Shown: positions 6,155-13,827 of the stretch, piece by piece | Layout of the letters: every line of letters begins with the position of its first letter | Position numbering within the stretch: the stretch's first letter is position 1 | Assembly (NCBI GenBank): GCA_016213125.1 | Contig: JACRBR010000073.1 | Coordinates: forward strand, 1-16,881 | Direction: 5' to 3' | Length of the DNA: 16,881 nucleotides | DNA from: Chloroflexota bacterium | GTDB taxonomy: Bacteria; Chloroflexota; Dehalococcoidia; DSTF01; JACRBR01 | The notes under the pieces: generated by a model | What the model saw: only the letters and a program-made list of their open reading frames with translations | Databases searched by the model: none | Told to the model about the DNA's origin: nothing | Position numbers and translations under genes: made by a program

Positions 6155-6436
6155 CTACGTGGATCGGATCTTACGTTCGCGTGCTGACGGGTGGAGCGTA
6201 ATGCCATGGTCGGCGAGTGCTTTCTCAATTGCGAGGGGGATCTCCGCGAACGAGTTGGCCACGCGAGGTCTGGGCCCAGCCTTAATTCCGTGTAGAGGGT
6301 TTGACGGCAGAGAAACAAAGCAGATTGTCCACGCATGCCTTGGCAGGACTTTCCCGTCCCTACCCAGTCCGTCTGTCGTAAAGCGGAGGGTCACCTCAAT
6401 CGTTTTGCGTGCCTCTCCTTGACGCTTGTCCGCCAT
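6155..6436 (-). CDS. Small hypothetical protein, 93 aa
   Basis: The start is the ATG at 6436, preceded on the - strand by AAGGGAG about 7 nt away. The product runs from a charged N-terminus (MADKRQGEARKTIEV) through a strand-rich middle to a basic tail ending in LHPSARERKIRST. The patterns TLRFTTDGL, LPRHAW, HGIKAGP and AEIPLAIEKALADHGITLHP look like short conserved blocks. I have the impression of a widespread uncharacterised family of this shape but cannot confirm it. No cysteine motif, membrane segment or known catalytic signature is visible. It is convergent with the LLM gene and divergent from purU (62 bp gap). Function unknown. Confidence 0.62.
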   Translation of the reverse strand: MADKRQGEARKTIEVTLRFTTDGLGRDGKVLPRHAWTICFVSLPSNPLHGIKAGPRPRVANSFAEIPLAIEKALADHGITLHPSARERKIRST

Positions 6437-6480
6437 GACCGTTCTCCCTTGCTCTGGCGACGACCGGCGCAACCTCGCCG

Positions 6481-6486
6481 TATGAT
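6481..6486 (+). promoter_or_regulatory. Candidate -10 element of purU
   Basis: TATGAT lies 12 bp before the purU ATG at 6499. Transcription would begin around 6493, giving an almost leaderless mRNA, consistent with the absence of a ribosome site before this ATG. No good -35 element is in register. Confidence 0.3.
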
Positions 6487-6498
6487 ATCGTCTCGCCG

Positions 6499-7362
6499 AT
6501 GGTACATAGTGGCGCCACCGCCGTCCTGCTGATCTCCTGCGCCGACCAGCGCGGCCTGGTCGCCGCCGTCTCCGACTTCCTGTACCGGAACAACGGCAAC
6601 ATCGTCCACGCCGACCAGCACACTGACCACGAAGAAGGCGTCTTCCTCCAGCGTGTTGAGTGGGAAATCGACGGGTTCGCTATCCCCCGCGACGGCATCG
6701 CCGAAGCGTTTCGGCCGATCGCCGAGCGATTCGGAATGGCCTGGAGCCTGCACTCCAGCGACGAGACCCCTCGGGTCGCGATCCTGGTCTCGAAGATGCA
6801 CCACTGCCTGTACGACCTGCTGGCACGCTGGCGCCTGGCAGAGCTGCGGTGCGAGATCCCCGTCGTCATCAGCAACCACGGGGACGCTCGGGCCATCGCC
6901 GAGGAGTTCGGCATTCCCTTCCATCACCTGCCGGTCGCGGCGAAGACGAAGGCGGCGCAGGAGGCGCAGATCATCCAGCTCCTGGAGAGCGAGCGGGTCG
7001 ACGTGACGGTCATGGCCCGCTACATGCAGGTGCTGAGCGACAGCTTCGTCCGGCGCTTCCCGAACGGGATCATCAACATCCACCACTCGTTTCTTCCCGC
7101 TTTCGCGGGCGCCCGTCCCTACCACCAGGCGCACGAGCGGGGGGTGAAGGTGATAGGGGCGACGGCGCATTACGTGACGCCCGAGCTGGACCAGGGACCC
7201 ATCATCGACCAGGACGTCGCCCGCGTGAGCCATCGCGACTCCGTCGACGACCTGGTTCGCAAAGGCCGCGACCTGGAGAAGGTGGTGCTTGCGCGCGCGG
7301 TCGATCTGCATCTCCGCAACCGCGTCCTGGTGTATGGCAACAAGACCGTGGTCTTCGACTGA
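6499..7362 (+). CDS. purU: Formyltetrahydrofolate deformylase
   Basis: 287 residues, the normal length. The enzyme hydrolyses 10-formyl-tetrahydrofolate to formate and tetrahydrofolate, balancing one-carbon pools and supplying formate for purine synthesis. An N-terminal ACT domain (about 7-85; LLISCADQRGLVAAVSDFL) senses effectors in the E. coli enzyme. The C-terminal formyltransferase fold carries the catalytic Asn-His-Asp set at N193, H195 and D231 within IINIHHSFLPAF and LDQGPI. PurN transferases lack the ACT domain, which separates the two. No ribosome site precedes the ATG at 6499, and a TATGAT at 6481 suggests a short-leader or leaderless transcript. The next gene begins 46 bp downstream. 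Confidence 0.96.
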   Translation: MVHSGATAVLLISCADQRGLVAAVSDFLYRNNGNIVHADQHTDHEEGVFLQRVEWEIDGFAIPRDGIAEAFRPIAERFGMAWSLHSSDETPRVAILVSKMHHCLYDLLARWRLAELRCEIPVVISNHGDARAIAEEFGIPFHHLPVAAKTKAAQEAQIIQLLESERVDVTVMARYMQVLSDSFVRRFPNGIINIHHSFLPAFAGARPYHQAHERGVKVIGATAHYVTPELDQGPIIDQDVARVSHRDSVDDLVRKGRDLEKVVLARAVDLHLRNRVLVYGNKTVVFD

Positions 7363-7375
7363 ACCGGTCCGATCC

Positions 7376-7402
7376 ACAGATGGAACAGATGGAACAGATG
7401 GG
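7376..7402. repeat. 9-bp tandem repeat, three units, at a gene start
   Basis: ACAGATGGA (7376-7384), ACAGATGGA (7385-7393) and ACAGATGGG (7394-7402) are head-to-tail. They fill most of the gap between purU and the next gene and end 6 nt before its ATG at 7409, where a ribosome site would be expected. Possible roles are a translational control element or a trace of an interspersed repeat family. Confidence 0.75.
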
Positions 7403-7408
7403 TTGAAG

Positions 7409-8062
7409 ATGGCGATTTATGACTATCGGACCATCCGCATCCGCCGTGGCGCCTGGGGCGAGGTGGCGACGGCCATCAATGCGGCTTCCTCCGACATCGC
7501 CGCAGGCGGCGGTTCGATCTTCGGGCTGTTCGCCGGATTGATCGGCCTCGCTTCCGACGAAGGTGTGCTCATCACGGCATGGCCGGACGCCGAAGCCGCG
7601 AATGCGGGCGCCTCCCGCCTCACGGCCGCTGTCTCCGAAATCGTGGAGTCGACGAGCGAACGAATTGTCCCGACGGCGCGGCCGCTCGACGCCACGCCTC
7701 CACGTGAGACCGGCGTTTACGCGCACCGCTGGTTCTGGCTCCAGCCACAGGACTGGGCCGAGTTCCAGCGCCTCTCGGAAGAAGGCGTCTGGCCATACTT
7801 CGAGTCAGACGGCTGCCGCATCGTGGGACTGTGGCGCAGCATGGAGCCTGGCCAGCCCGCGAAGGCGCTGCTTCTGACGCGCTACCCGTCGGTCGCGCAC
7901 TGGGAACGCACGCGCCTGCAGTCGCCTGACGCGCCGCCAGGTGCAGATGAGCGGCTCTATCGCCGGGCGCAGGACGCCGGGCGACGCCGCAACGAACTTA
8001 CGGAGCGAAGCATCGTCCGGCTCTCGCGCCTGATGCTGCTGCCGCCTGCTACGAATTCGTAA
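7409..8062 (+). CDS. NIPSNAP-like hypothetical protein
   Basis: 217 residues from the ATG at 7409; an earlier in-frame opening overlaps purU and is not credible. The C-terminal half, about 102-172 (GVYAHRWFWLQPQDWAEF, then WPYFESDGCRIVGLWRSM and KALLLTRYPSVAHWERTR), has the pattern of a NIPSNAP/dimeric alpha-beta barrel domain: a strand with aromatic residues, a helix, a strand ending in GLWR, and a strand with LTRY followed by HWE. The N-terminal half (1-95) may be a second diverged copy, with IYDYRTIRIRRGAWGEV at 2-18. Such domains form ferredoxin-like dimers, sometimes heme-binding or enzymatic, mostly of unknown role. There is no canonical ribosome site; a 9-bp tandem occupies that place. 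It may be cotranscribed with purU. Confidence 0.72.
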   Translation: MAIYDYRTIRIRRGAWGEVATAINAASSDIAAGGGSIFGLFAGLIGLASDEGVLITAWPDAEAANAGASRLTAAVSEIVESTSERIVPTARPLDATPPRETGVYAHRWFWLQPQDWAEFQRLSEEGVWPYFESDGCRIVGLWRSMEPGQPAKALLLTRYPSVAHWERTRLQSPDAPPGADERLYRRAQDAGRRRNELTERSIVRLSRLMLLPPATNS

Positions 8063-8128
8063 CCTTCCGACCGCACGACGGGCCTTCTGGCCGTATTCTG
8101 TCCTTGAGTTTGTGACAGAGGTGTTGGG

Positions 8129-9187
8129 ATGCGCATCGGAGTGTTGACGGGTGGGGGCGACTGCCCCGGGCTCAACGCCGCGATCCGCGCGATCGCTTAT
8201 CGCGCGTGGATGCGTGGCGACGAGGTGTACGGCTTCCGGGAGGGCTGGGCCGGCCTTCTCGGAGAAGGCAACGGCCACCTCCTCTCCGAGGACGAGATCG
8301 GTGGGATCCTGCATCTCGGTGGCACGATACTCGGCTCCTCGCGGACCAACCCCGCGCGCGACGAAGATGAGATGCGCCAGGTCGAGGAGAATCTCCGGCG
8401 CCGCGAGATCGAAGCCCTGGTCACGATCGGCGGCGACGACACACTCAGCGTCTCCGCGAAGCTGTCCGAGCGCGGCTTTGCCGTGGTAGGCGTTCCCAAG
8501 ACGATCGACAACGACGTCCCGCACACGGACTACTGCATCGGGTTCGACTCTGCCGTCGCCATCGTCGGCGAGGCGCTGGACCGCCTGCACACGACGGCGG
8601 AGGCACACCGCCGCATCATGGTCGTCGAGGTCATGGGACGCGACGCCGGCTGGCTCGCAACCACCGGTGGCATCGGCGGCGGCGCCGACCTCATCATCAT
8701 CCCCGAAGAACCGATCTCCATCGAGAAGGTCATCGAGCACGTCCAGCATCGCATGCGGGCGCGCAGCTTCAGCATCGTCGTCGTCGCCGAGGGCGCGATC
8801 GTCGAGGGGTTGGCATCGTCCGCAGTAGCAACCGAGGTGGACCAGTTCGGGCACCCGCGGCTCTCGACCCGCGGGATCGGCACGAGGCTCGCGGAAGAGC
8901 TCGAACAGCGGACGCACGTGGAGGCGCGCGTCACCGTGCTGGGCCACGTCCAGCGGGGCGGGTCGCCGTCGATGTTCGATCGGGTGCTGGCGACGCGCAT
9001 GGGCGCCGCGGCCGTGGACCAGGTGCACAGCGGAAAGACGGGCGTGATGATGGCCGCCCAGGGCCTCGACATCGTGCCGGTGCCGTTCGCCGACGTGCTG
9101 GGTCACAACCGGACGGTCGACCGCCGCTTCTTCCGGCTCGTGCGGCAGTTCGTCCTCGCAGGGGAACGCGACGGCACGGCGAAGTAG
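8129..9187 (+). CDS. 6-phosphofructokinase, PPi-dependent/mixed type
   Basis: 352 residues. It phosphorylates fructose 6-phosphate to the 1,6-bisphosphate in glycolysis. Recognisable motifs: TGGGDCPGLN (7-16), GGDDT (101-105), PKTIDND (123-129, catalytic D127), MGRDAGW (169-175), EG (221-222) and GHVQRGGSP (272-280). Numbering matches the E. coli enzyme over these motifs. The two residues that set phosphoryl-donor choice, 104 and 124, are Asp and Lys; ATP enzymes have Gly at both, and PPi enzymes have Asp and Lys. The protein therefore fits the mixed family, most of whose studied members use pyrophosphate reversibly. No C-terminal extension for allostery is seen. The ATG at 8129 has AGAGGTG (8117-8123) upstream. 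It stands after the NIPSNAP-like gene (66-bp gap) and is convergent with the FAD reductase. Confidence 0.93.
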   Translation: MRIGVLTGGGDCPGLNAAIRAIAYRAWMRGDEVYGFREGWAGLLGEGNGHLLSEDEIGGILHLGGTILGSSRTNPARDEDEMRQVEENLRRREIEALVTIGGDDTLSVSAKLSERGFAVVGVPKTIDNDVPHTDYCIGFDSAVAIVGEALDRLHTTAEAHRRIMVVEVMGRDAGWLATTGGIGGGADLIIIPEEPISIEKVIEHVQHRMRARSFSIVVVAEGAIVEGLASSAVATEVDQFGHPRLSTRGIGTRLAEELEQRTHVEARVTVLGHVQRGGSPSMFDRVLATRMGAAAVDQVHSGKTGVMMAAQGLDIVPVPFADVLGHNRTVDRRFFRLVRQFVLAGERDGTAK

Positions 9188-9203
9188 AACGGTCAGGAAG
9201 GGC

Positions 9204-10334
9204 CTACGCCTGCGTGCCCGCACTTTCGGCAGCGGCGGTTGCCTGCGAGGCACTGGCGGCCGCGGCCGCCATCTCCTCCAGCGAGGGGAACTGCGCGAAC
9301 TGCACCGTCACGTCGTACATCGGCTTCGCCGCTTCGTCACGCCGCTTCTGGTAGGCGTCCAGCGCCTCGTCCAGGGGTTGGCGCCCGGAGAGCCCCGCGT
9401 CGAGCCCCTCCGATAGGAACTCCGCGTCGCGGAACGCGTCCGAGATGCCCAGGCCGGTGACGAAGTCCTTGTGATATCCCGCGTCACCGCAAAGCGCCCA
9501 CCCGGGCCCGAACGGCTGCCTGAAGAAGTTCGCCGTGTCGGCCGTGCCGATCCACCTCTCCGCGCGTGTGCCCGCTCGGACGCGCTCGGCGAATGCCGGT
9601 GAAGCCTGTTGGACCAGCCGGTAGAACGTGCCTTCGATGTCCGCCCGGTACGCGTGGAAGATGTCGTGGGGCCCACCGGCGCCGATACACGTAAGCCCGT
9701 CGTTCGTGGGAAACGCCAGGACACCGGCGTCGTTTCCGACGTATGCCTCCGCGCCGCCGTCCTTCAGGGGGACGCCGCTGAAGTATGAGTAGTAGCCGCA
9801 GGTGGCGGCAGGATGGGTATCGTACTCTCCTGCCTGCACCGTCCGCGCCACGATCGAGTGCTGGCCATCGGCGCCCACCGTAACGCGCGCGCGCTCTTCG
9901 ACGGCTGAGCCGTCGCTGTTCCGGCCTCGCAGCCCCACCACGACACCGTCCTCCACCAGAATCTCCTGCACGGAAAAGCTCTCGCGCACCTCCGCGCCCG
10001 CCTCACGTGCCCCGTCGACAAGGATCTTGTCGAGCACCGTTCGGCGCGGGCAGATCGCGTCGGGGAGGGCCGGGTCCTTCGGTGGCACAAAGGGCACGCC
10101 CGCGAGCGTGAAGGTGATCGAAGGGATCGGCGGGCAGTTGGACGCCATCACCCTGTCATACAGTCCCCAGTCCTGCAGGCGCTTGACGCCCTCCGGCTGG
10201 ACGTAGTGCGTGGACATGATGTCGCTCGGAAACGTCGCCCGATCGACGATCAGCACCCGATGCCCTTGTTTCGCCAGCAGCATCGCCAGCGGCGAACCGG
10301 CACATCGCGCTCCAACGATGATGACGTCGTACAT
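9204..10334 (-). CDS. FAD-dependent oxidoreductase (geranylgeranyl reductase/hydroxylase-like)
   Basis: 376 residues from the ATG at 10334, which has GGAGG 6 nt upstream; an earlier in-frame start is rejected for this reason. The N-terminal dinucleotide-binding fold has VIIVGARCAG (4-13, a GxRCAG form of GxGxxG) and D31 at the end of the second strand. A middle motif GADGQHS (154-160) and the second FAD motif GDAGYHKDF (283-291) are those of class A flavoprotein monooxygenases and geranylgeranyl-reductase-like enzymes. A low-complexity Ala-rich tail covers 356-376. Substrate unknown; a halogenase or hydroxylase role cannot be excluded. It follows the broken hydrolase on the same strand after a 98-bp gap. 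Confidence 0.9.
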   Translation of the reverse strand: MYDVIIVGARCAGSPLAMLLAKQGHRVLIVDRATFPSDIMSTHYVQPEGVKRLQDWGLYDRVMASNCPPIPSITFTLAGVPFVPPKDPALPDAICPRRTVLDKILVDGAREAGAEVRESFSVQEILVEDGVVVGLRGRNSDGSAVEERARVTVGADGQHSIVARTVQAGEYDTHPAATCGYYSYFSGVPLKDGGAEAYVGNDAGVLAFPTNDGLTCIGAGGPHDIFHAYRADIEGTFYRLVQQASPAFAERVRAGTRAERWIGTADTANFFRQPFGPGWALCGDAGYHKDFVTGLGISDAFRDAEFLSEGLDAGLSGRQPLDEALDAYQKRRDEAAKPMYDVTVQFAQFPSLEEMAAAAASASQATAAAESAGTQA

Positions 10335-10432
10335 CTCGAACCTCCGTCGCTCCTCCAGGGTTCCGTGGGCTCCACGATACGCGGCGGGGCGATCTCCGGC
10401 CAACCGGGACCGGATTGTCGTTTTCGCAACGG

Positions 10433-11197
10433 CTACGTGCGCTGCCCGATCCAGTCGACGACCTGTGGAACCAGGACCGCGAGCGCGCGGCGGCTCAGCA
10501 CCAGTCCCCAGTGCGATGCGCCCTCGACGCTCAGGTGCTCAGGAGTTCGGGGTAGATCCGGAAGGTCGTCGTATTTCGAGCGTGGCCATTGCCTGTCCTC
10601 GGCTCCGGTGACGATGAGGACGTCGGCATTCAATCAGTTGACCACGATGCCGGCCGCGCGTTCGCCGCGGGCGTATCGTGACTCCCTGCCGAGCGATGCC
10701 AGCGCTAGGATGCGCTCCTCGCGGTCGAGGTCCGGCATTGCCGGCTGCTCGGCGGGGTCGTTGGAGATGATGCCGTACTCCTCCGGTCCGAACTCGCCGC
10801 GCTGGATGATCTTCTCAGGGTTGGGGGCCGCAACGGGCGCGCTGGGCGCGAGGCCAACAACGGCGGTGGCTCCGAATCGCTCGCCCACCATCATCGCCAC
10901 GAGGCCGCCCATGCTCCAACCAATCAGGATCGGGTTAGTCACAAACTTGAGCGTCATTGAGATCACGTCATCGGCGTAGTCCTGCATCGTCGTGGCCGAA
11001 AGGTCGCAGGGCGTGCTCGCCCCGTGGCCGCGCAGGTCGACCGCGTACGAGGGCCAGCCGCGGTCGGCGAGGGCGCGCTGCCAGAACGTCCACACGACTG
11101 CGGAGTTTGCCGCGCCATGCACCAGCACGATCGGCGGGCGGTGGTTCGGGGTATCGGGAAGAACGCCGTGTACCGCGAGCATACCGCGATGGTACAC
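10433..11197 (-). pseudogene. Alpha/beta hydrolase interrupted by an in-frame TGA
   Basis: Read through, this is a 254-codon alpha/beta hydrolase, normal length for the family. Part one (10634-11197, 187 codons, GTG start) has the oxyanion segment VHGAA (26-30) and the nucleophile elbow GWSMGG (93-98, S95). A TGA at 10634-10636 then interrupts the same frame. Part two (10433-10633) continues as LNADVLIVTGAED, giving the expected acid D201, and GASHWG with the catalytic H229. Separate halves lack a complete triad, so the gene is probably inactive unless the stop is read through or is a sequencing error. No selenocysteine context is evident. It sits between the DUF362 gene and the FAD reductase on one strand. 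The start could alternatively be the ATG at 11182. Confidence 0.8.
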
Positions 11198-11232
11198 CTT
11201 CGCCCCGCGGGCTACTGGAGAGGGGTCTCAGG

Positions 11233-12369
11233 TCAGGCAGCGCTGACTGGCGCCGTAGAGGGCGCCTGGGCGCCCTCGGCGTCGTACTTCGCGAAGAGCG
11301 CACCCCACGGCGACTCCTGCAGCCAGCGCTCGTAGACCTTCTTCTCCTTCAGCGGCCAGTGGTAGTAGTCGTGGAAGACCTCGCTGAACATGATCGGGCC
11401 TGCTACGAGCGGCGTGTGCATGATGGCTTTCTGGAGAAACTTCGTCGGGCCGAACCACGCCAGGTAGCCCAGGAAGCTGTGGATGTGGCCGCCCACCTTG
11501 AAGTGCCAGTCCTCGTTCGCCACGTCCGCATCGCCGATGATTTCGATCTCGCGCGGATCGCCGATGCCGAGCCCCTGCTCGTGCGCGATGCGGATGTAGT
11601 CGATTTTCATCGGGTCGAAGCCCATGATCTTTGCGGCGACCGCGTCGATCGCGGTCTGGTCGGCCGAGGCCATGATCACGTTCTTCGTCGTCGGGTGCAT
11701 GATGCGGGGGCCGGGGCCGTTTCCGGCGGTCGAGCCGTCCATGGTCGCGAAGATGCCCGGGTGGATCTCCTTCTGAATCGCGAGCAGATCGACGAGCGTT
11801 TCGTGAATCCAGGAGTGCGTGTAGTGCCGCCGCGTGTTCAGCAGGCCGCCGAACGCGTTCTTCATCGCGCCGGTCGTCGTCGTGTAGATGTGGCACTTCA
11901 TCGTCGGCAGGTGGACGATGTTCTTGCCATGGAAGTAGTCGGGGATCTTGATCCCGTCGGGGAAGATCTTGTCCAGCACCAGCATCTTCCGCTTCGGCTG
12001 GTACACCTCCCACTTCATGTCCTCGTCCCGAAAGTTGAACCGCACAGGGATTTCGTGCTGACGGAAGACGGGGACGTACTTGTTCAGGTCCTCGCCCTTG
12101 AAGGCGTTGGTGACGACGGTCTTGTTCTGGACGCAGACCAGGTCGTTGTAGCCGGCCTTCCGCAGCGCGACGATAGCGCCTTCGAGCTGCCACGGCGTCG
12201 TGTTCGCCGAGGGGAAGGGGAAGTGCCAGGAGATGTTGTCTTTGAGAATTGTCGTCGCTGACTTATCCAGCGCTTCCGAGACGCCGGCCAGGTGCATCAG
12301 CCGCTCGTAGTCCTCGAGGGCGGTCTCCGGCTTCGTCCGCAGAATCGCTACCTTCGCCTTGGTCGCCAA
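11233..12369 (-). CDS. DUF362 domain-containing protein
   Basis: 378 residues from a TTG start at 12369, chosen because GGAGG (complement of 12376-12380) lies 6 nt upstream and the protein then opens with the usual ATKAKVAIL strand. The DUF362 hallmark is at 155-174: PTMKCH, TTTTG, then MKNAFGG, carrying the Lys, His and Lys-Asn of the family. TTPWQLEGAIVALRKAGY (57-74) and SADQTAIDAVAAKIMGFDP (235-253) are further family-typical segments. DUF362 proteins are widespread in anaerobes and environmental bacteria, some fused to ferredoxin domains; this one has none, and the biochemical role is not established. It leads a - strand run with the broken hydrolase (35-bp gap) and the FAD reductase. 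Confidence 0.85.
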   Translation of the reverse strand: MATKAKVAILRTKPETALEDYERLMHLAGVSEALDKSATTILKDNISWHFPFPSANTTPWQLEGAIVALRKAGYNDLVCVQNKTVVTNAFKGEDLNKYVPVFRQHEIPVRFNFRDEDMKWEVYQPKRKMLVLDKIFPDGIKIPDYFHGKNIVHLPTMKCHIYTTTTGAMKNAFGGLLNTRRHYTHSWIHETLVDLLAIQKEIHPGIFATMDGSTAGNGPGPRIMHPTTKNVIMASADQTAIDAVAAKIMGFDPMKIDYIRIAHEQGLGIGDPREIEIIGDADVANEDWHFKVGGHIHSFLGYLAWFGPTKFLQKAIMHTPLVAGPIMFSEVFHDYYHWPLKEKKVYERWLQESPWGALFAKYDAEGAQAPSTAPVSAA

Positions 12370-12428
12370 TATGGGCCTCCGGGGATTTTGTGCGCGTGTG
12401 TTCGGCTCTCTTGCCAGAATAGCAAACG

Positions 12429-12450
12429 GGCCGACCCCGAAGGGGCGGCC
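12429..12450. other. Hairpin in the DUF362-kinase divergent region
   Basis: GGCCGACCCC (12429-12438) pairs with GGGGCGGCC (12442-12450) with a bulged A and a very short loop. It lies about 60 bp upstream of the DUF362 start, where a 5' leader structure or the end of an older transcript is possible. The rest of the 191-bp divergent gap shows no clear promoter. Confidence 0.35.
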
Positions 12451-12560
12451 ATGCCGGCAGCGCATCGTGGTGCGCGTGCAGCCTATCCGGGGGGCGTTAC
12501 GGCTACACGGTGCGACCGCATCAGTCTGCGCGAAGTCCGCCATCGGCGTACTCTGAGCCG

Positions 12561-13238
12561 ATGCCAGGACCGCTCAGCCTCGATATCGAACTCGCCGCCT
12601 CTTCCATTCGGGTGTTGGCGCTCGATGCCTCGGGCGAGCGACAGGCCACAACATCCGCTGCGTTCGAGACACAGACTCCCCAGCCCGGCTGGGCCGAGCA
12701 GCGCCCGGACGACTGGATGGCCGCGCTCGTGGGTGCCGTTGGTGCGCTCGGTCGTGAGGTCGCCCTGGCGGATGTCACAGAGATTCGCCTCGGCGCCACC
12801 CTGCACGCTTCGGTCTTCCTCGACGGCGAGCGCGAGGTCATTCGCACCGCTATCCTCGCGACTGACAACCGCGCGGTGGCCGAAGCTAAGGAGGTCGAGC
12901 GCGTCCTGGGCCAAGCTCTAGCCTGGCCCGCAGCCGCGCACCTGCTGTGGATGCGGCGCAACCAGGCTATCGCGTTCAAGCGGGTGCGCACGCTGCTCTC
13001 GCCGAGGGGCTACCTGCGGTTCGCGTTGACGGGCGAGCTGTGGTGCGATGTGGAAGACGCTGCCGCTACCGGGTTGTTCGATCTCGGCGACGGGGCGTGG
13101 TCCGAGGCGACGTGCGACGCGCTCGAGATCAGCCTCGACTTCCTGCCGCACGTTGACGATGACGGCGATTCATCGCCGCTGCTGGACGCCGCCGCCAACC
13201 GCTTCGGCATGCGCGCGGGCAACCCCGTGATCGGCTGA
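12561..13238 (+). pseudogene. Half-length FGGY carbohydrate kinase (N-terminal domain only)
   Basis: 225 residues from the ATG at 12561, against roughly 490-500 for xylulokinase-like FGGY kinases. The N-terminal domain is recognisable: LDIELAASSIRVLALDASGE (7-26), GWAEQRPDDW (43-52), TAILATDNR (96-104), LLWMRRNQ (128-135), LLSPRGYLRFALTGE (145-159) and DAAATGLFDL (166-175). The frame stops right after GNPVIG, where the second domain with the ATP site and the catalytic Asp (GGGDN in the family) should begin. The first phosphate-binding loop DxGTxS is degraded to DIELAASS, and WND is ATD. No C-terminal half follows in any frame before the next gene. It is therefore a truncated relic or a repurposed sugar-binding domain. 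No ribosome site is visible. It may be read as a CDS by a gene finder. Confidence 0.72.
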
Positions 13239-13247
13239 GCTCACAAT

Positions 13248-13757
13248 TCAGTTGTCGTCGGGGTACGACGTCGCCATCGCGCCGCGGCGGGCGTCGAGTG
13301 GGAGCGACAGGAGCTTTGCGATCTGGGCGATGTGCGCGAGGTCGTGGTAGGCGACGTGGTGCAGGATGCCTTCGATCGTGATGGTGCCGGCGACCTCGTG
13401 CCGGCCCGTGCGGGCGAGCTGCGCCGGGGTGACGCCGCGCACCATCTCCATCGCTTCGCCCCGCGCTGCGGCGAACTCGTCGAGCAGCCTCGGCACCGGC
13501 CACGCGCGCATACCCGACGACTCCAGCACCTGCTCTTCGTCGATGTTCGGGATGGGCGGGTCGTCGGCGTCCAGCATCCAGCGCACGCGCTGGAGGTTCG
13601 ACGCGTAGTGCACCGACAACAGGTGGGCGAGCACATCGCGCGCCGACCATCCCTCGGGCCCGGGCGTGCAGGTCGCTTCGTCGGGCAGGCCGTCGAGCAG
13701 CGCGTGGAGGACGGAGGGCGTCCGTGCGAGTGTGTCGACCGTGGACGAAAAGAGCAT
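13248..13757 (-). CDS. DinB-family (four-helix bundle) protein
   Basis: 169 residues from the ATG at 13757. The DinB/YfiT-like pattern is present: GWSARDVLAHLLSVH (36-50) carries the first metal His (H45), and ILHHVAYHDLAHIAQI (131-146) carries the other two (H138, H142). These bundles bind a divalent metal and include thiol-dependent transferases such as mycothiol or bacillithiol S-transferases and maleylpyruvate isomerase-like proteins; most members have no assigned substrate. The start lacks a strong ribosome site, only a G-rich stretch. It is convergent with the truncated kinase (9-bp gap) and lies downstream of the secreted propeller gene. A second DinB protein is encoded at 16091, and the two are clearly diverged. 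Confidence 0.85.
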   Translation of the reverse strand: MLFSSTVDTLARTPSVLHALLDGLPDEATCTPGPEGWSARDVLAHLLSVHYASNLQRVRWMLDADDPPIPNIDEEQVLESSGMRAWPVPRLLDEFAAARGEAMEMVRGVTPAQLARTGRHEVAGTITIEGILHHVAYHDLAHIAQIAKLLSLPLDARRGAMATSYPDDN

Positions 13758-13771
13758 CCAAGAGCCCCATG

Positions 13772-13806
13772 AAGAGGCGCGCCGGCGGCACGCCCGCGCG
13801 CCTCTT
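13772..13806. terminator. GC-rich hairpin after the propeller gene
   Basis: AAGAGGCGCGC (13772-13782) and GCGCGCCTCTT (13796-13806) are a perfect 11-bp stem with a 13-nt GC-rich loop. It lies 22 bp past the stop of the - strand propeller gene and before the DinB start. It has no classical U-tract, so an L-shaped or factor-assisted terminator, or an mRNA-stabilising hairpin, is possible. Confidence 0.5.
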
Positions 13807-13827
13807 AGGTGATTCGAACTGCCGCCC

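Noticed and set aside
7805..9253. 482-codon reverse-strand open frame opposite the phosphofructokinase
   Set aside because: Antisense shadow of a gene with full phosphofructokinase motifs.
10620..10640. TGA in the hydrolase as a selenocysteine or tryptophan codon
   Set aside because: No SECIS-like hairpin was evident just downstream, alpha/beta hydrolases do not use selenocysteine at this site, and other genes in the window use TGA as a normal stop (for example the LLM and FGGY genes).
10957..12261. 434-codon + strand open frame opposite the DUF362 and hydrolase genes
   Set aside because: Arg/Val/Asp/His-biased sequence with no family resemblance; the - strand carries DUF362 hallmarks and ribosome sites.
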